Assembly: GCF_900113325.1 (NCBI RefSeq)
Contig: NZ_FOOY01000020.1
Location: 1 to 64,000, forward strand
Source: Sporolactobacillus nakayamae
GTDB taxonomy: Bacteria; Bacillota; Bacilli; Bacillales; Sporolactobacillaceae
DNA: 64,000 nucleotides
Direction: 5' to 3'
The notes beneath the pieces are model-generated. The model saw only the letters and a list, made by a program, of their open reading frames with translations, searched no databases and was not told where the DNA came from. Shown in pieces: positions 26,037 through 35,900 of this stretch. The position numbers and the translations under genes are program-made. Position 1 is the first letter of the stretch; every line of letters starts with the position of its first letter.

Positions 26037-26076
26037 CGATCGACGGCATATACATGCTGAGCCGGTCGATTTTTTA
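26027..26076 (+). terminator. Cassette hairpin, copy 1
   Basis: AAAAAAATCGATCG and CGGTCGATTTTTT flank ATGCTGAGC. This is the same hairpin that follows the sigma-factor genes in the 42-53 kb region. Confidence 0.8.
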
Positions 26077-26098
26077 TTTTCTAGAACAAATCTGCACA

Positions 26099-26216
26099 AT
26101 GAATGTCGAATGCAGCATCATTTTGGTCTGAAGAATAGCAATGTCAAACTGATGATCTTAGTTTGTACCACTACACAATAAAATGATGGGATCATCGATT
26201 ATTGTGACTATTTTAC
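26099..26216 (+). pseudogene. Decayed DUF4176 gene remnant
   Basis: Starting at an ATG at 26099, the bases align with the intact DUF4176 gene at 55757. Shared runs include TCTGAAGAAT, ATGTCAAACT, ACAATAAAA and TGGGATCATCG, but indels and an early TGA break the frame. It ends just before the stop of the kinase gene on the other strand. With the preceding sigma remnant and hairpin it forms a fossil of the T7SS-associated cassette. Confidence 0.7.
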
Positions 26217-26221
26217 TTAAA

Positions 26222-27583
26222 TTATTTTTCCAACACTTGATTAAAATAATCTTCCTGGCCAAATTGACCGCTTTTTAATGCGAGTTCGAGTCCGTCTAAA
26301 TCAGGATTTTCAGAGTAGCAGCGACATAATGGGGCACCTGGCGCAACGCTCGCAATCATTTCTAATGCATAGATATCAAGCTGCCGTGTGGCATAGCTTG
26401 ATGTGTCCCCTCCGGCAATGACCAGTCGTTTAAGTCCTGTTTCCTTTATGATTATTTTTGCGAGATTTCCTAGAAACGTGCCAAGAATCTTACTTGAATC
26501 TGAAAGGGGCTGGCCCTTTTTGCGTATCTGTTCCTGATTTTTTTTGATACTCGGGTCATCCGGACCGAGTGCTGTATAAATAATCAAACGCTTACCTTTA
26601 TTTATTTGATCAATGGCACGCTTTAAGATTGCTGTTTTCATTGTTTGATTATCAGATGCGTTCACTATTTCTTGAAACGAAAGAGAAAGCCCTTCAAAGC
26701 CGTGGCTTAGCGCCCATTGAATCTGTTTCTCTGTTACCGGGGAACAGCTCCCCGAAATCACAAGAAGCTGATCGGCACCAGAAGTCTCTGACACCTCATT
26801 GTATCGTTTATCGCCTTGATACAGTGACGCAATAGCGCTGCCGACGCCGGACGATCCTATAATGAATCTTGGATCGTTTTTTTCTTTAGAATAGGCAATC
26901 AATCGGCCAACTTTTTTCACATGCTCGTTGGTTAAGCTGTCAAAAAGGACAACAGAAGGCTGATTAGAGATCTTATGATCAAGAATAGATAACAATTGAT
27001 CCTCAGACTGATCAAGATTCAGAACACTAATTAGTTCCATAGAACCCTGCACACCTTGATTTTTAAGTACGAATCTTAAATCCGACTCATTCATCGGGGT
27101 AATTGGATGCCGTGACATGGTTGGATGCCGATCTAACCGATAGGTCTCGTGATCGAACGTCGCAAAATGATTGCCAAAAACCGTATAACGATTCAAATCT
27201 GGTGCAGCTGCAAAAACAGGAACCCATATTGGATGATTCCAAACTTTTTGGGCCATCTTGTGGACAGTTGCTATATTCCCAATCGATGACGAAGAATCGA
27301 ATGTCGAACATACTTTGTAATGGACAAAATCACTGCCCAATGCCTTTAACTTAGATAAAATCGAGGGAAGCTCTTGTTCCATTTGCGCAGGCGTCATTGA
27401 TCTGCTGCTTCCCGCAACTCCAATACATCGTGCATAGGAAAAACGTTCTTTTAATAAGGATGGATCAGGCACATCGAGAAAAAGTACAGTCGGCAGCCCA
27501 TGAGTCGTCAACGATTCCATCGCGTCCGTGGAACCTGTAAAATCGTCCCCATAAAAGCTTAGTATAATCGAACTATCGTTCAT
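26222..27583 (-). CDS. Four-carbon acid sugar kinase (DUF1537 family)
   Basis: The 453-residue kinase belongs to the OtnK/DtnK (DUF1537) family, which phosphorylates 3-oxo-tetronates, threonate or erythronate. The N-terminal sugar-binding domain shows FYGDDFTGSTDAMESL and RCIGVAGSSRSMTP; the C-terminal ATP domain shows VISGSCSPVTEKQI, YTALGPDDPS and VIAGGDTSSYATRQL, and ends in the usual SVAPGAPLCRCYSEN region. It is the last gene of a minus-strand operon with an MFS carrier, a Zn dehydrogenase and a class II aldolase, which fits oxidation, phosphorylation and decarboxylation of a sugar acid. Confidence 0.92.
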   Translation of the reverse strand: MNDSSIILSFYGDDFTGSTDAMESLTTHGLPTVLFLDVPDPSLLKERFSYARCIGVAGSSRSMTPAQMEQELPSILSKLKALGSDFVHYKVCSTFDSSSSIGNIATVHKMAQKVWNHPIWVPVFAAAPDLNRYTVFGNHFATFDHETYRLDRHPTMSRHPITPMNESDLRFVLKNQGVQGSMELISVLNLDQSEDQLLSILDHKISNQPSVVLFDSLTNEHVKKVGRLIAYSKEKNDPRFIIGSSGVGSAIASLYQGDKRYNEVSETSGADQLLVISGSCSPVTEKQIQWALSHGFEGLSLSFQEIVNASDNQTMKTAILKRAIDQINKGKRLIIYTALGPDDPSIKKNQEQIRKKGQPLSDSSKILGTFLGNLAKIIIKETGLKRLVIAGGDTSSYATRQLDIYALEMIASVAPGAPLCRCYSENPDLDGLELALKSGQFGQEDYFNQVLEK

Positions 27584-27610
27584 AGTATCCGTCTCCTCAA
27601 CTTTGATCGT

Positions 27611-28906
27611 TTACGAAGTCAATTTACGAGAATAGTTGATTGTTACAGATCCTAGTGCCATAATGCCGCCAGCAATGGCAAACATCGTAAATACGCCTGA
27701 GAAGCTTGCGGTTTCCTGAACAATCAATCCTACTAATATCGGAGCAAGAATTCCCGCAATATTGCCTGAAAAATTCATCGCTCCTGTTAGCTGTCCAACA
27801 TGTTTCTTCAGAGCAAGCCTTGCAGGAACACTCCAGTATAATCCTCCCCAACGCAGGAAGAAGTTTGCCAGACTAATCAGCAGAATAGCCTGAGTTGAAC
27901 TTGAAACCTGGCTGACACATAATATAGCACCAGCTACACCGAGGCCTGCAAATCCAAGCATTGTCCTCATGACACTATTCGCCGAAATTCCAGAACGCAT
28001 TAATCGATCAGCAAGCTGCCCGGCAAACAGTTCGCCAACAAATCCCGAACCAAAAATGACAAATGTCCAGACCCCGGTCATACCAAAAGATACATGCTGC
28101 ACTTCACTTACATAGGTAGGCGCCCAAGTCATTAAACCAAAAAGAACTGCGTCATAACCAAAAAATGCTAACAAAAGCATCCAAGGGCTAAGATGTTTAA
28201 AGTACTGAAGGACAGATCCTTTTGAAGTTTCTTCTTCCTGCGCTGTTGATTGATCCTGATTAAGATAGTCAATTTCTTCTCTTGAAATCCAAGGATGCTC
28301 TGATGGCCGATCCCGAACAAACCACCACGCAATAAAGCCAATAAGCACAGTAAGAATGCCCACAGCAGCAAAAGCGAGTCTCCAGGTTCCAAGCCATACA
28401 ATAAGTCCGGTTACCAGGATGCCCCCAAAAGCGGTTCCAAGCGGCCCCCCGCCATCAACAAGAGTGCTCCCCCTTGAATGTTCATCTTTTCTCAGCCAAT
28501 TAATCAATGATGTATTTGCTCCATTCTGTACAGGGCCTTCAAACAAACCTAAAACCATGCGCATTCCGATAAGAGATCCCACACTGTTTACAAAACCCGT
28601 CAATCCTTGAATAATTCCCCAGCCGACAAGGCTCATAGATACAATTTTGCGCGGTTTTAATCGATCAACCAGCCATCCGCCTGGGAGCTGCATCAAGGCA
28701 TAAGTCCAGCCAAATGAACTTAAAATCAGGCCCGTTGTGATCGGATTGATATTCAAATCTTTGCTGATTAGCGGCATGGCAATGGATAGAGAGGCGCGGT
28801 CAATGTAATTGATGATCATGACGAAAATGAAGAAAATAAAAATCCACCAACGTAAGTTCGGTACCTCAAACTTCGCGCGTGTTTCAAGGTTATCTTGTAA
28901 TTTCAC
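27611..28906 (-). CDS. MFS transporter, sugar-acid (anion:cation symporter) family
   Basis: The 431-residue permease has twelve hydrophobic helices and the anion:cation symporter signature: NYIDRASLSIAMPLISKDL in helix 1 and GWTYALMQLPGGWLVDRL with RKIVSMSLVGWG in the first loop. Relatives carry galactonate, glucarate, tartrate and similar acids. It sits between the dehydrogenase and kinase genes and imports the operon's substrate. A near-consensus catabolite-response (cre) site lies 17 bases upstream of the start. Confidence 0.93.
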   Translation of the reverse strand: MKLQDNLETRAKFEVPNLRWWIFIFFIFVMIINYIDRASLSIAMPLISKDLNINPITTGLILSSFGWTYALMQLPGGWLVDRLKPRKIVSMSLVGWGIIQGLTGFVNSVGSLIGMRMVLGLFEGPVQNGANTSLINWLRKDEHSRGSTLVDGGGPLGTAFGGILVTGLIVWLGTWRLAFAAVGILTVLIGFIAWWFVRDRPSEHPWISREEIDYLNQDQSTAQEEETSKGSVLQYFKHLSPWMLLLAFFGYDAVLFGLMTWAPTYVSEVQHVSFGMTGVWTFVIFGSGFVGELFAGQLADRLMRSGISANSVMRTMLGFAGLGVAGAILCVSQVSSSTQAILLISLANFFLRWGGLYWSVPARLALKKHVGQLTGAMNFSGNIAGILAPILVGLIVQETASFSGVFTMFAIAGGIMALGSVTINYSRKLTS

Positions 28907-28922
28907 AATTTCCGCCTCCTCA

Positions 28923-28936
28923 TTTAAGCGTTTACA
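28923..28936. promoter_or_regulatory. Candidate CcpA (cre) operator
   Basis: TTTAAGCGTTTACA matches the cre consensus TGWAARCGYTWNCW at all but the second base. It lies between the dehydrogenase and MFS genes and is well placed for carbon catabolite repression by road-block or of an internal promoter. Confidence 0.55.
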
Positions 28937-28948
28937 TTTTGTGCAATT

Positions 28949-29974
28949 TTAATTAAACGTGATGAGTACCTTTAAAGGCTGATCTTCTTTCTTTTCAACC
29001 ATCCTAAAACCCTTTGCTGCTTCGGTATAAGGAAGCGTATGCGTGATCACCGCATGACCATTAATTCTGCCTGCGGCCAAAAGAGCAACAGCTGCTGCGA
29101 CATCGTCATGTGTGTAGCAGAAACAACCGACCAGTTCTTTCTCTTGCCCCTGTAGCTGCATAATATCGAGTGATTGCTCCTTTTGAAACATGGCAATCGT
29201 GACAACGCGGCCGTGTCTGCGAATCAGTGACAGCGAATCATTAATGATACCAGGTACACCAACGGCGATCAGCACCCGATCAAAGGAACTGCCAATTAAT
29301 TTTTTCGCTTCCTCTACCCAGTTCGGCCGATCTTTAATATTCAATGTGTGGGTTGCCCCCATTTGCTGTGCACGTTCCAAACAATAATCGAAAATATCTG
29401 TTGCCAGTATCGTTGTTGCGCCTGCTTCTTTTGCAGCAGCTAATGCAAGCAGTCCAATTGGACCTGTGCCAAGAATGGCTACTTTGTCGCCAGGTTTAAT
29501 AGCCGCCTGCTGCACCGCATGAACACCGACAGCAAGGGGTTCAGCCAATGCAGCGAGATTATAGTCCATATCATCCGGTAATTTAAAGACAATATGCTCA
29601 GGCGCAACAAAATTCTCTGCCATTGTTCCATACCAAGGATCAATTCCCGGTGCTTTACGATTCGTGCATTGATTGACTTCACCTCTTAAACAATGGGAAC
29701 ATTTTCCGCATCCGATTTGCGGTTCAACGGCAACGCGATCTCCGACCTTTACGCGCGTTACTGAGTCACCAATTTCAGCAACCAAACCTGAAATCTCATG
29801 CCCAATGACAACGGGAGGTATGCGAAATGGATGCAACCCTTTTAGCGCATGAATATCCGATCCGCAGATTCCGGCAGCCTTCACTTGAATGCGAACTTCA
29901 TCAGACTTTAACGGTGCGTTTTCAATATCGGTCACAATAACATGATGCGGTCGATCAATCATTACTGCTTTCAT
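28949..29974 (-). CDS. Zinc-dependent medium-chain dehydrogenase
   Basis: The 341-residue enzyme is of the sorbitol/threonine-dehydrogenase branch. Catalytic zinc ligands are Cys37 in GICGSDIHALKG and the GHEISG motif; the structural zinc cysteines are in GCGKCSHCLRGEVNQC; the NAD site is VAILGTGPIGLLALAAAKEAGA. In this operon it probably oxidises the imported four-carbon sugar acid or alditol at C2 or C3 before the kinase acts. In described tetronate pathways this step is usually done by a different, LtnD-like dehydrogenase family. Confidence 0.9.
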   Translation of the reverse strand: MKAVMIDRPHHVIVTDIENAPLKSDEVRIQVKAAGICGSDIHALKGLHPFRIPPVVIGHEISGLVAEIGDSVTRVKVGDRVAVEPQIGCGKCSHCLRGEVNQCTNRKAPGIDPWYGTMAENFVAPEHIVFKLPDDMDYNLAALAEPLAVGVHAVQQAAIKPGDKVAILGTGPIGLLALAAAKEAGATTILATDIFDYCLERAQQMGATHTLNIKDRPNWVEEAKKLIGSSFDRVLIAVGVPGIINDSLSLIRRHGRVVTIAMFQKEQSLDIMQLQGQEKELVGCFCYTHDDVAAAVALLAAGRINGHAVITHTLPYTEAAKGFRMVEKKEDQPLKVLITFN

Positions 29975-30016
29975 TCGGTTTCACTCCTTCAATAATTAAA
30001 TATGGTTTTGAACGAT

Positions 30017-30670
30017 CTATTTAATCTTTTTGCGTTTCTTATAGCTTCCAGATTCAAGAAATTCTTTCACTAGATAGTCGGGTACTCGATCCAGTTGGAT
30101 ACCTGCTGCCCGTGCGGTGACAATCATCCTGCAAGCCATCTCAAGAGTTTCTAACCGCATGAGTGCTTCAGAAATGGAATTCTCGAACAAGATCACACCA
30201 TGATTTTTAAGCATTATAATGTGTCCTTTGTCCGCCTGCATCCCTACTGATTCTCCAAGTTCTCGAGAACCCGGAGGTTGATAATCGACATAGGCAACAT
30301 CCTCCAGGTAATACATCGCCTCGATAAACAGCTCAGAAACAATCGGTTCTTTACTTGCAGCAAATAATGTAGTGTAAAAAGGTGATGAATGAAGAACAAC
30401 GGCTGCATCCTTTCTTGCGTGATAAATAGCCGAATGCATAGGAACTTCTTTGGATGGTTTTCGTTTACCCTCCCAAGCACTCGTCTCAAGATCTACTCGA
30501 GTAAATTCATCCATTTGCAGATTACTGATGTTGGTTCCGGAACAAGTAATAATCATGTGAGAAGAATCAATGCGAGCACTTATGTTACCAGAAGTTCCCC
30601 AAGTCAGTTGTTGCCTTTTCAGATCGTGGCCCGCTTTGATTAGTTCACTTTTTAATGTTTCCTCATCCAT
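30017..30670 (-). CDS. Class II aldolase/decarboxylase (OtnC-like)
   Basis: The 217-residue enzyme is of the class II aldolase/adducin fold. Visible features are the phosphate-binding WGTSGNISARID and TCSGTNI, the KEVPMHSAIY segment with the catalytic acid and a metal histidine, VLHSSPFYTTLFA with the HxH-type metal site, and LKNHGVILF with the last metal histidine. With a DUF1537 kinase in the same operon it fits 3-oxo-tetronate-4-phosphate decarboxylase, giving dihydroxyacetone phosphate; an aldol cleavage of another phosphate cannot be excluded. It is the first gene of the operon and has a -24/-12 promoter upstream. Confidence 0.88.
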   Translation of the reverse strand: MDEETLKSELIKAGHDLKRQQLTWGTSGNISARIDSSHMIITCSGTNISNLQMDEFTRVDLETSAWEGKRKPSKEVPMHSAIYHARKDAAVVLHSSPFYTTLFAASKEPIVSELFIEAMYYLEDVAYVDYQPPGSRELGESVGMQADKGHIIMLKNHGVILFENSISEALMRLETLEMACRMIVTARAAGIQLDRVPDYLVKEFLESGSYKKRKKIK

Positions 30671-30699
30671 TGAGAATGCCTCCTTTCATAGTTATGCAA

Positions 30700-30715
30700 G
30701 CAATATTTGTGCCAC
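30700..30715 (-). promoter_or_regulatory. Sigma-54 (-24/-12) promoter of the sugar-acid operon
   Basis: On the minus strand GTGGCACAAATATTGC has GG and GC exactly ten bases apart with the flanking TGGCAC and TTGC of the sigma-54 consensus. It lies 30 bases upstream of the aldolase start and faces the sigma-54 activator gene, which should act from the intergenic region. Confidence 0.85.
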
Positions 30716-30773
30716 TTTTAATTATTTCGTGATTTTTATCATTGCAATTAATAATAAGTTTATAACAAACAAA

Positions 30774-30791
30774 ATATAAAGCGCTTTCATT
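30774..30791. promoter_or_regulatory. Weak candidate cre site in the divergent region
   Basis: ATAAAGCGCTTTCA keeps the palindromic AAGCGCTT core of cre sites but differs at the first two positions. It lies between the sigma-54 promoter and the activator gene; it could instead be an activator site. Confidence 0.3.
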
Positions 30792-30888
30792 TTATCTGTT
30801 TATCATGTACATTGATCTTAGCGCTTCTTTTTGTAACATCATGCAACGCATATTTCAATTTGAAACACTTTGCGAGGAGTGATCTATT

Positions 30889-32811
30889 TTGGAACGCATC
30901 GTAATCATTGCTCCGTCTAAGGAATTTGCAGATACTGTTCGATCAGTTGATCAGGCAAAAAAGTTTAAGCTTTACTCCCCCACTGATCATCATGACTTCT
31001 CATTCAAGGAAACTGTACCTCTTGCGAAAAAAGAAGAAGCGTTTGGTGCCGAAGTACTCATTACTCGCGGAGGCCAAGCTACCTTATTGCGGAAACTTCT
31101 CACCATTCCTGTTGTTGAGGTGAAAATGACTGTTCTGGATATTCTGCGCATCGTTCATTCGTTAAAAAATCAGTATCAAAAAATTGGCCTCGTTGGTGTT
31201 GAAAATATCATCTGTGATTACCGAGAACTGGGAATGTATATCAATATTAACATCTATCCTGTTTTTTCCTATGATCAAGATCTTAAAGTCCAAATCAATC
31301 AAGCCATTTCTGATCGTGTTCAATATATTGTTGGGGATGGTATGTCTGTTGATTACGCTAAAAAGATGGGGATTCCAGGAATGAAACTCATGCCGTCACA
31401 AACCAGCGTCATTGAGGCCATTGAACAAGCAGAGAATCTCGTGCGAGCACGCCGTCAGGAACGGACAAACACGGAACAGCTGCGTATGACATTGGAAACA
31501 GCTCAGGATGGAATTCTTCTGATCGACACTGACGAAAAAATCGTTCTTCTCAATAAACGAGCAGCAAATTTTCTAAAATTGGACCGTCAACAAAGTATCG
31601 GGGAGAAGATCAATGGTGTCGGAGAGGAGCTCTCGAAGCTGATCCATAAGAAACAAGAATTTGAGGAAGAAGTATTGGAACATCCTCCCTTTATCTTATC
31701 TATATCGATGAGAAAAATTATGGTTGTCGAAGAACTTGTAGGCTGGGTCCTTTCAATGCAAGACGTGACGAAGATCCAAAAACTTGAACAAAAAATTAGA
31801 AAGAAACTCAAACTGCAAGGGTTTGAAGCCAAGCATGGGATCAATGAAATCATTGCGCATTCATCAGTAATGAAAAATCTCATACAAAAAATTAAATACT
31901 TTAGTCAAACAGAATCGACTATCCTGCTGCTTGGTGAAACCGGAACTGGTAAAGAACTGATTGCTCAAAGCATTCACAATAACAGCAATCGAAAAAACAA
32001 TCCTTTCGTACCCATAAATTGTGGCGCACTGTCTGATACCCTGCTTGAAAGTGAGTTATTCGGATATGAAGGCGGTGCATTTACAGGAGCAAACCGCAAT
32101 GGCAAAGCAGGCATTTTTGAACTTGCCCATACAGGGACGATTTTTCTTGATGAAATTGGTGAAATCCCTTTAGCATTGCAATCCAGATTGTTACGTGTAA
32201 TTCAAGAACGGGAGATCATGCGAATCGGCGGCAGTGCCATCATTCCTATTGACGTTCGAATCATTGCTGCCACTCATCGCAATCTGATCTCTGATGTGAA
32301 GAGCGGCAAATTTCGTGCAGATTTATTTTATCGCTTGAATGTGCTTACACTCAGAATTCCACCTTTGCGTGAACGACAGGAAGATCTTCCTGCTTTAATC
32401 GAATTTCTTCTTTTTAAGATTTGTAACCATTATCATTTTGATCCAATCAAGTTACCAAATGACATGCTTCCAAAGCTGGCCGCCTATCCATGGCCGGGAA
32501 ATATTCGTGAACTTGAGAATTTACTTGAACGGGTCACCGTTCTGTTCCACTCCGATATTCCTAAAGCCATTGTTTTACAGGAAGTTGAAGAAGAAATTTC
32601 TAAAAATCAAAGCGTTATGCAAGATGAAAGTAATGATAGAACTCCTTTTTCTTATCAAACACAAACATTACAGCAAATTGAGAATGATGTCATTGACCTT
32701 CGATTGCAGCACTTTAATGGGAATAAAGAACGTACTGCGCAAAGTTTAGGAATGAGCAGAGCAACACTTTGGAGAAAATTGAATGATATTAAAAATCACA
32801 ACAAAAATTAG
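30889..32811 (+). CDS. Sigma-54-dependent activator with PrpR-type sensor domain
   Basis: The 640-residue enhancer-binding protein has an N-terminal PrpR_N-like sensor (about 1-165), a PAS domain (about 195-300), an AAA+ motor (about 325-555) and a Fis-type helix-turn-helix at the end. The motor shows Walker A GETGTGKE, the sigma-54 contact loop GGAFTGANRNG and Walker B IFLDEIGE; the HTH is ERTAQSLGMSRATLWRKL. The start is TTG 30889, behind GCGAGGAGTG. It is divergent from the four-carbon sugar acid operon, whose promoter is a clear -24/-12 type, so it is that operon's activator. The PrpR_N domain presumably senses a small acid or pathway intermediate. Confidence 0.93.
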   Translation: MERIVIIAPSKEFADTVRSVDQAKKFKLYSPTDHHDFSFKETVPLAKKEEAFGAEVLITRGGQATLLRKLLTIPVVEVKMTVLDILRIVHSLKNQYQKIGLVGVENIICDYRELGMYININIYPVFSYDQDLKVQINQAISDRVQYIVGDGMSVDYAKKMGIPGMKLMPSQTSVIEAIEQAENLVRARRQERTNTEQLRMTLETAQDGILLIDTDEKIVLLNKRAANFLKLDRQQSIGEKINGVGEELSKLIHKKQEFEEEVLEHPPFILSISMRKIMVVEELVGWVLSMQDVTKIQKLEQKIRKKLKLQGFEAKHGINEIIAHSSVMKNLIQKIKYFSQTESTILLLGETGTGKELIAQSIHNNSNRKNNPFVPINCGALSDTLLESELFGYEGGAFTGANRNGKAGIFELAHTGTIFLDEIGEIPLALQSRLLRVIQEREIMRIGGSAIIPIDVRIIAATHRNLISDVKSGKFRADLFYRLNVLTLRIPPLRERQEDLPALIEFLLFKICNHYHFDPIKLPNDMLPKLAAYPWPGNIRELENLLERVTVLFHSDIPKAIVLQEVEEEISKNQSVMQDESNDRTPFSYQTQTLQQIENDVIDLRLQHFNGNKERTAQSLGMSRATLWRKLNDIKNHNKN

Positions 32812-32826
32812 GAAACAGAAACTTTT

Positions 32827-32857
32827 AACTCCCAAAAATGAACTTCGGAGTTTTTTG
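32827..32857 (+). terminator. Terminator of the sigma-54 activator gene
   Basis: AACTCC and GGAGTT pair around a 14-base loop containing GAACTTC, followed by a T-run. Confidence 0.7.
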
Positions 32858-32894
32858 CTTCGCACCTACGCACTCAATGAACTAAAAATCCGTA

Positions 32895-32950
32895 AGAAAA
32901 ATGCCCCTCAGATCAGCAGATGTTATCATGCATCTGCTTTCTATGGGGCA
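32895..32950 (-). terminator. Terminator of the LPxTG protein gene
   Basis: On the minus strand TGCCCC and GGGGCA form the outer stem and GCAGATG/CATCTGC the inner one, followed by ATTTTTC. Confidence 0.8.
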
Positions 32951-32995
32951 GAAATATAAGCTAGTGTTGATCACTTGCCTGAAACAGGATATTGA

Positions 32996-35900
32996 TCAGT
33001 TCTCTTTTTTTCTCATCACAATACCTGTTGCGATGAGAATCAAGATGACTCCGAATGATACGGTCCAGACGTTAAATACATCACCGGTTTTGGGTAATAA
33101 GGATGATGCCTTGGCACCTTTATCCTGCTTTTGGATATTCTTCGCGTTACTATGCTTTTCCGCTGTGGAAGAAGAATCAGTGGACGCATTGGAACGATCT
33201 GAGCTTCCTGCAGCTTTTTCTCCTGCTTGATCACTCTGCCCATTACTTGTGCCGGTGTTCTCATTATTATTCCCGTTCGTTTGGCTGTCCTTACCGGCAT
33301 TTGAGTCCGGCTTGTTCGTTTCACTTGTATTCTTATTTTCCTGGCTATTATTCGAATTAACATGAATCGCTTTAAGTCGCGTGGTCAAAGCTGATTTATC
33401 CGAACTGTTAGGCAGGGCATTGACTAATTTTACTGCTGCGTCAACATCTTTCTGAGCTCGACTTTGTTCCGCACTCTGAACTGCTTGTTCAGCCTTGGAA
33501 ATGTCATTCTCATTCGAAGGATCCGAAGTACCATCATCTTTAGACTCATCAATGAGCTGCAGATCAGCGATTGCCTGATTCAATGCATCAATCGTCGTTT
33601 GAACTTGCTTCTGATCATCTACACTCAATGCATTGTTGTCATACGTTGCGATGGCATCTTGTAACTTGGTCTTGAATGCGTCCTTGCCAACGTCTTTGTA
33701 TTTTGACAAATCAAGTTTATTTGCCTTTGCAATGGCAGCTTCCAGAGCTGTTTTATTCGCCGACTTCTTCAGGGCGTCCTGAGCCTTCGATAAGTCATCC
33801 AGCGCTGAAATGACATCCTGAGGAATCGCATCTGCATTATCCAAAACTTTTTGCGCATGGCTCATCGCTGAGGCAAAATCATTCTGGCCGATAATCGAAA
33901 AATCGTTCAGGTTCAATGCTTTTGCTGATTTTACTGCTGCTTCAAGTTGTGTCTTATCAGCCGGATGTGCGGTCAGTGTGACATCATCCACAACACTGCC
34001 ATCCGGATGTTCGGCGATCAGTTCCATCTTATTGCCATTCACATGGGCAGTAAGATAAACGACTTCATTCTTATCTTTCTGGATAACTTCGAATACAGAC
34101 GGGTCATTCGGTTCAATGTCATATGTTTTGTCGCCTGTATGTCCGGTCGCAATATAGACCGTTCCCACACTTGCCTTTGTGTTGGCCACGAGTGGATAGG
34201 TACGTCCATAGGAATGATCATGGCCATTGAAGACAAGGTCAATACCGAGTTCGTCGCAAACCGGAACAAGCATGTCATGGAACATGGTCGCTTGGGCATC
34301 TGCAGGATTCTTGTTATAGGCCGGTTGATGTGTGGCGATGATCTTCCAGGTCTGATTCGTCGCCTTCATGTCACTGCGCAGCCAGTCCATTTCCTTCTTC
34401 ATCGTATCCACATTGTCCGTCCAGCCAATCACCGCAATGTGCATGTTCCCATAATCGACCGAATAGGTACCCGTTTTGTTGGACTCAGTTCCATTCGAGT
34501 TCGGCATGGCCAGCATTGAGGCAGACTTAACTCCGTTATCCCCTTGATATTCATGATTACCTAGCACGTGGATCATATCCAGCGAATCAAATGCCGGATG
34601 CTTGTTAAACATCTCTGCAGTCATGTCTGCTTCACCAAAGATTGTCTGGTCATCAGTAAAATCTCCAACATGAATAGCGAAGTCTGATTGAACAGAAGCA
34701 TTTTCAATACGTGTGAGAATCTTATCAAAGTCTTCTAAACCGCTAGGCTCAGTTACTTGGGTATCCCCAAATACATTGAATGTCATCTGGTCGCTGTCCG
34801 TTAGCGTTTTAAATTCGCGAATATCCGACCAGTTCTTCCCGTCTCCAACTCTAAAAACATATAGTGTCCCCGGCTTTAATCCGATTGCCTTCGCACTGTT
34901 GAGTTCAATTGCGCTGCTGTCTAGGGAATAGGTGACTAATTTTTTAGTTCCCGTAAAGTTTTGGAAAGCCTGATCCCCTTGATCAGTATAATCCGCCCTT
35001 GTAGCTACCTGCATGATTGACCTATCTTCACTCTGAAGCGGATTGGTCATCCAGGTCACTGACTTTTCTGTTTTCGGATTCTGAGTAGCGCCAACAAGAA
35101 TATTAGACGGTTCTGCTGTTTTCTGTGCATTGTACGACTGATCAGATACTGCAAAACTATAATCATTACCCTTCTGTGCAATTAACTTAAATTTCTGCGC
35201 GCTCGCCGTCGGCAGAGGGCTGGCTAGTTTCCCTTGAGTATCGGTCTTGCCAAGTGATTGAGTCTTACCGTCTGCCAAAGTCATGCTGACCTCTGCTCCT
35301 GAGACTGGTTGACCATCCTGGGTTTGTACCTGTACGATGCCGTCTGAACCGACAACCATGCGCTCTACCTGGATTTGATAAGCAGCTGCAATGGATACTT
35401 CACTTGGGGTGGTCGAGAAAGACGCATTAAACGTAGTTCCCTGTGCATGAGCAAAGGTTACCTTACCCTCGGTTACACTATATGGAATTTTTGTGCCCTC
35501 TTCGGCAGTCGCCGGGACAGAAACCATAATCGTTGCCAGATCACCCGCTTGTTTCGATGCCCCATCATTTTGGATTGTCAGGTTCAGATCGCCGGTTGTC
35601 GGATCGTAAGTATAGGTACTACCGGCAGCACTCTCGGCAAAAGAAACGCCTTTTACCGGAAAACCCTTGCCCAGATTGATCGTGGCAGTCACTTCTTTCA
35701 CATTGGAAAGGTCGTCTGCCGACAGTGCCAGCGAATAAGTACCACCAAGAGACGCGTCTTTCCCCTTTGGATTGAGACTCAGTTTCGTCCCGTTTCCGGT
35801 ATTCACTGTGAAGTACGCGTCCTTAACAGTTTCATTGCCGAAGTTATCCTGAATCGAGACATGAACATGGTGCACGCCATCAGCCCATTGATAACCGGAA

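Noticed and set aside
33947-34519. 190-codon plus-strand open frame inside the LPxTG gene
   Set aside because: It is antisense to the phosphatase domain, whose motifs are all intact on the other strand.
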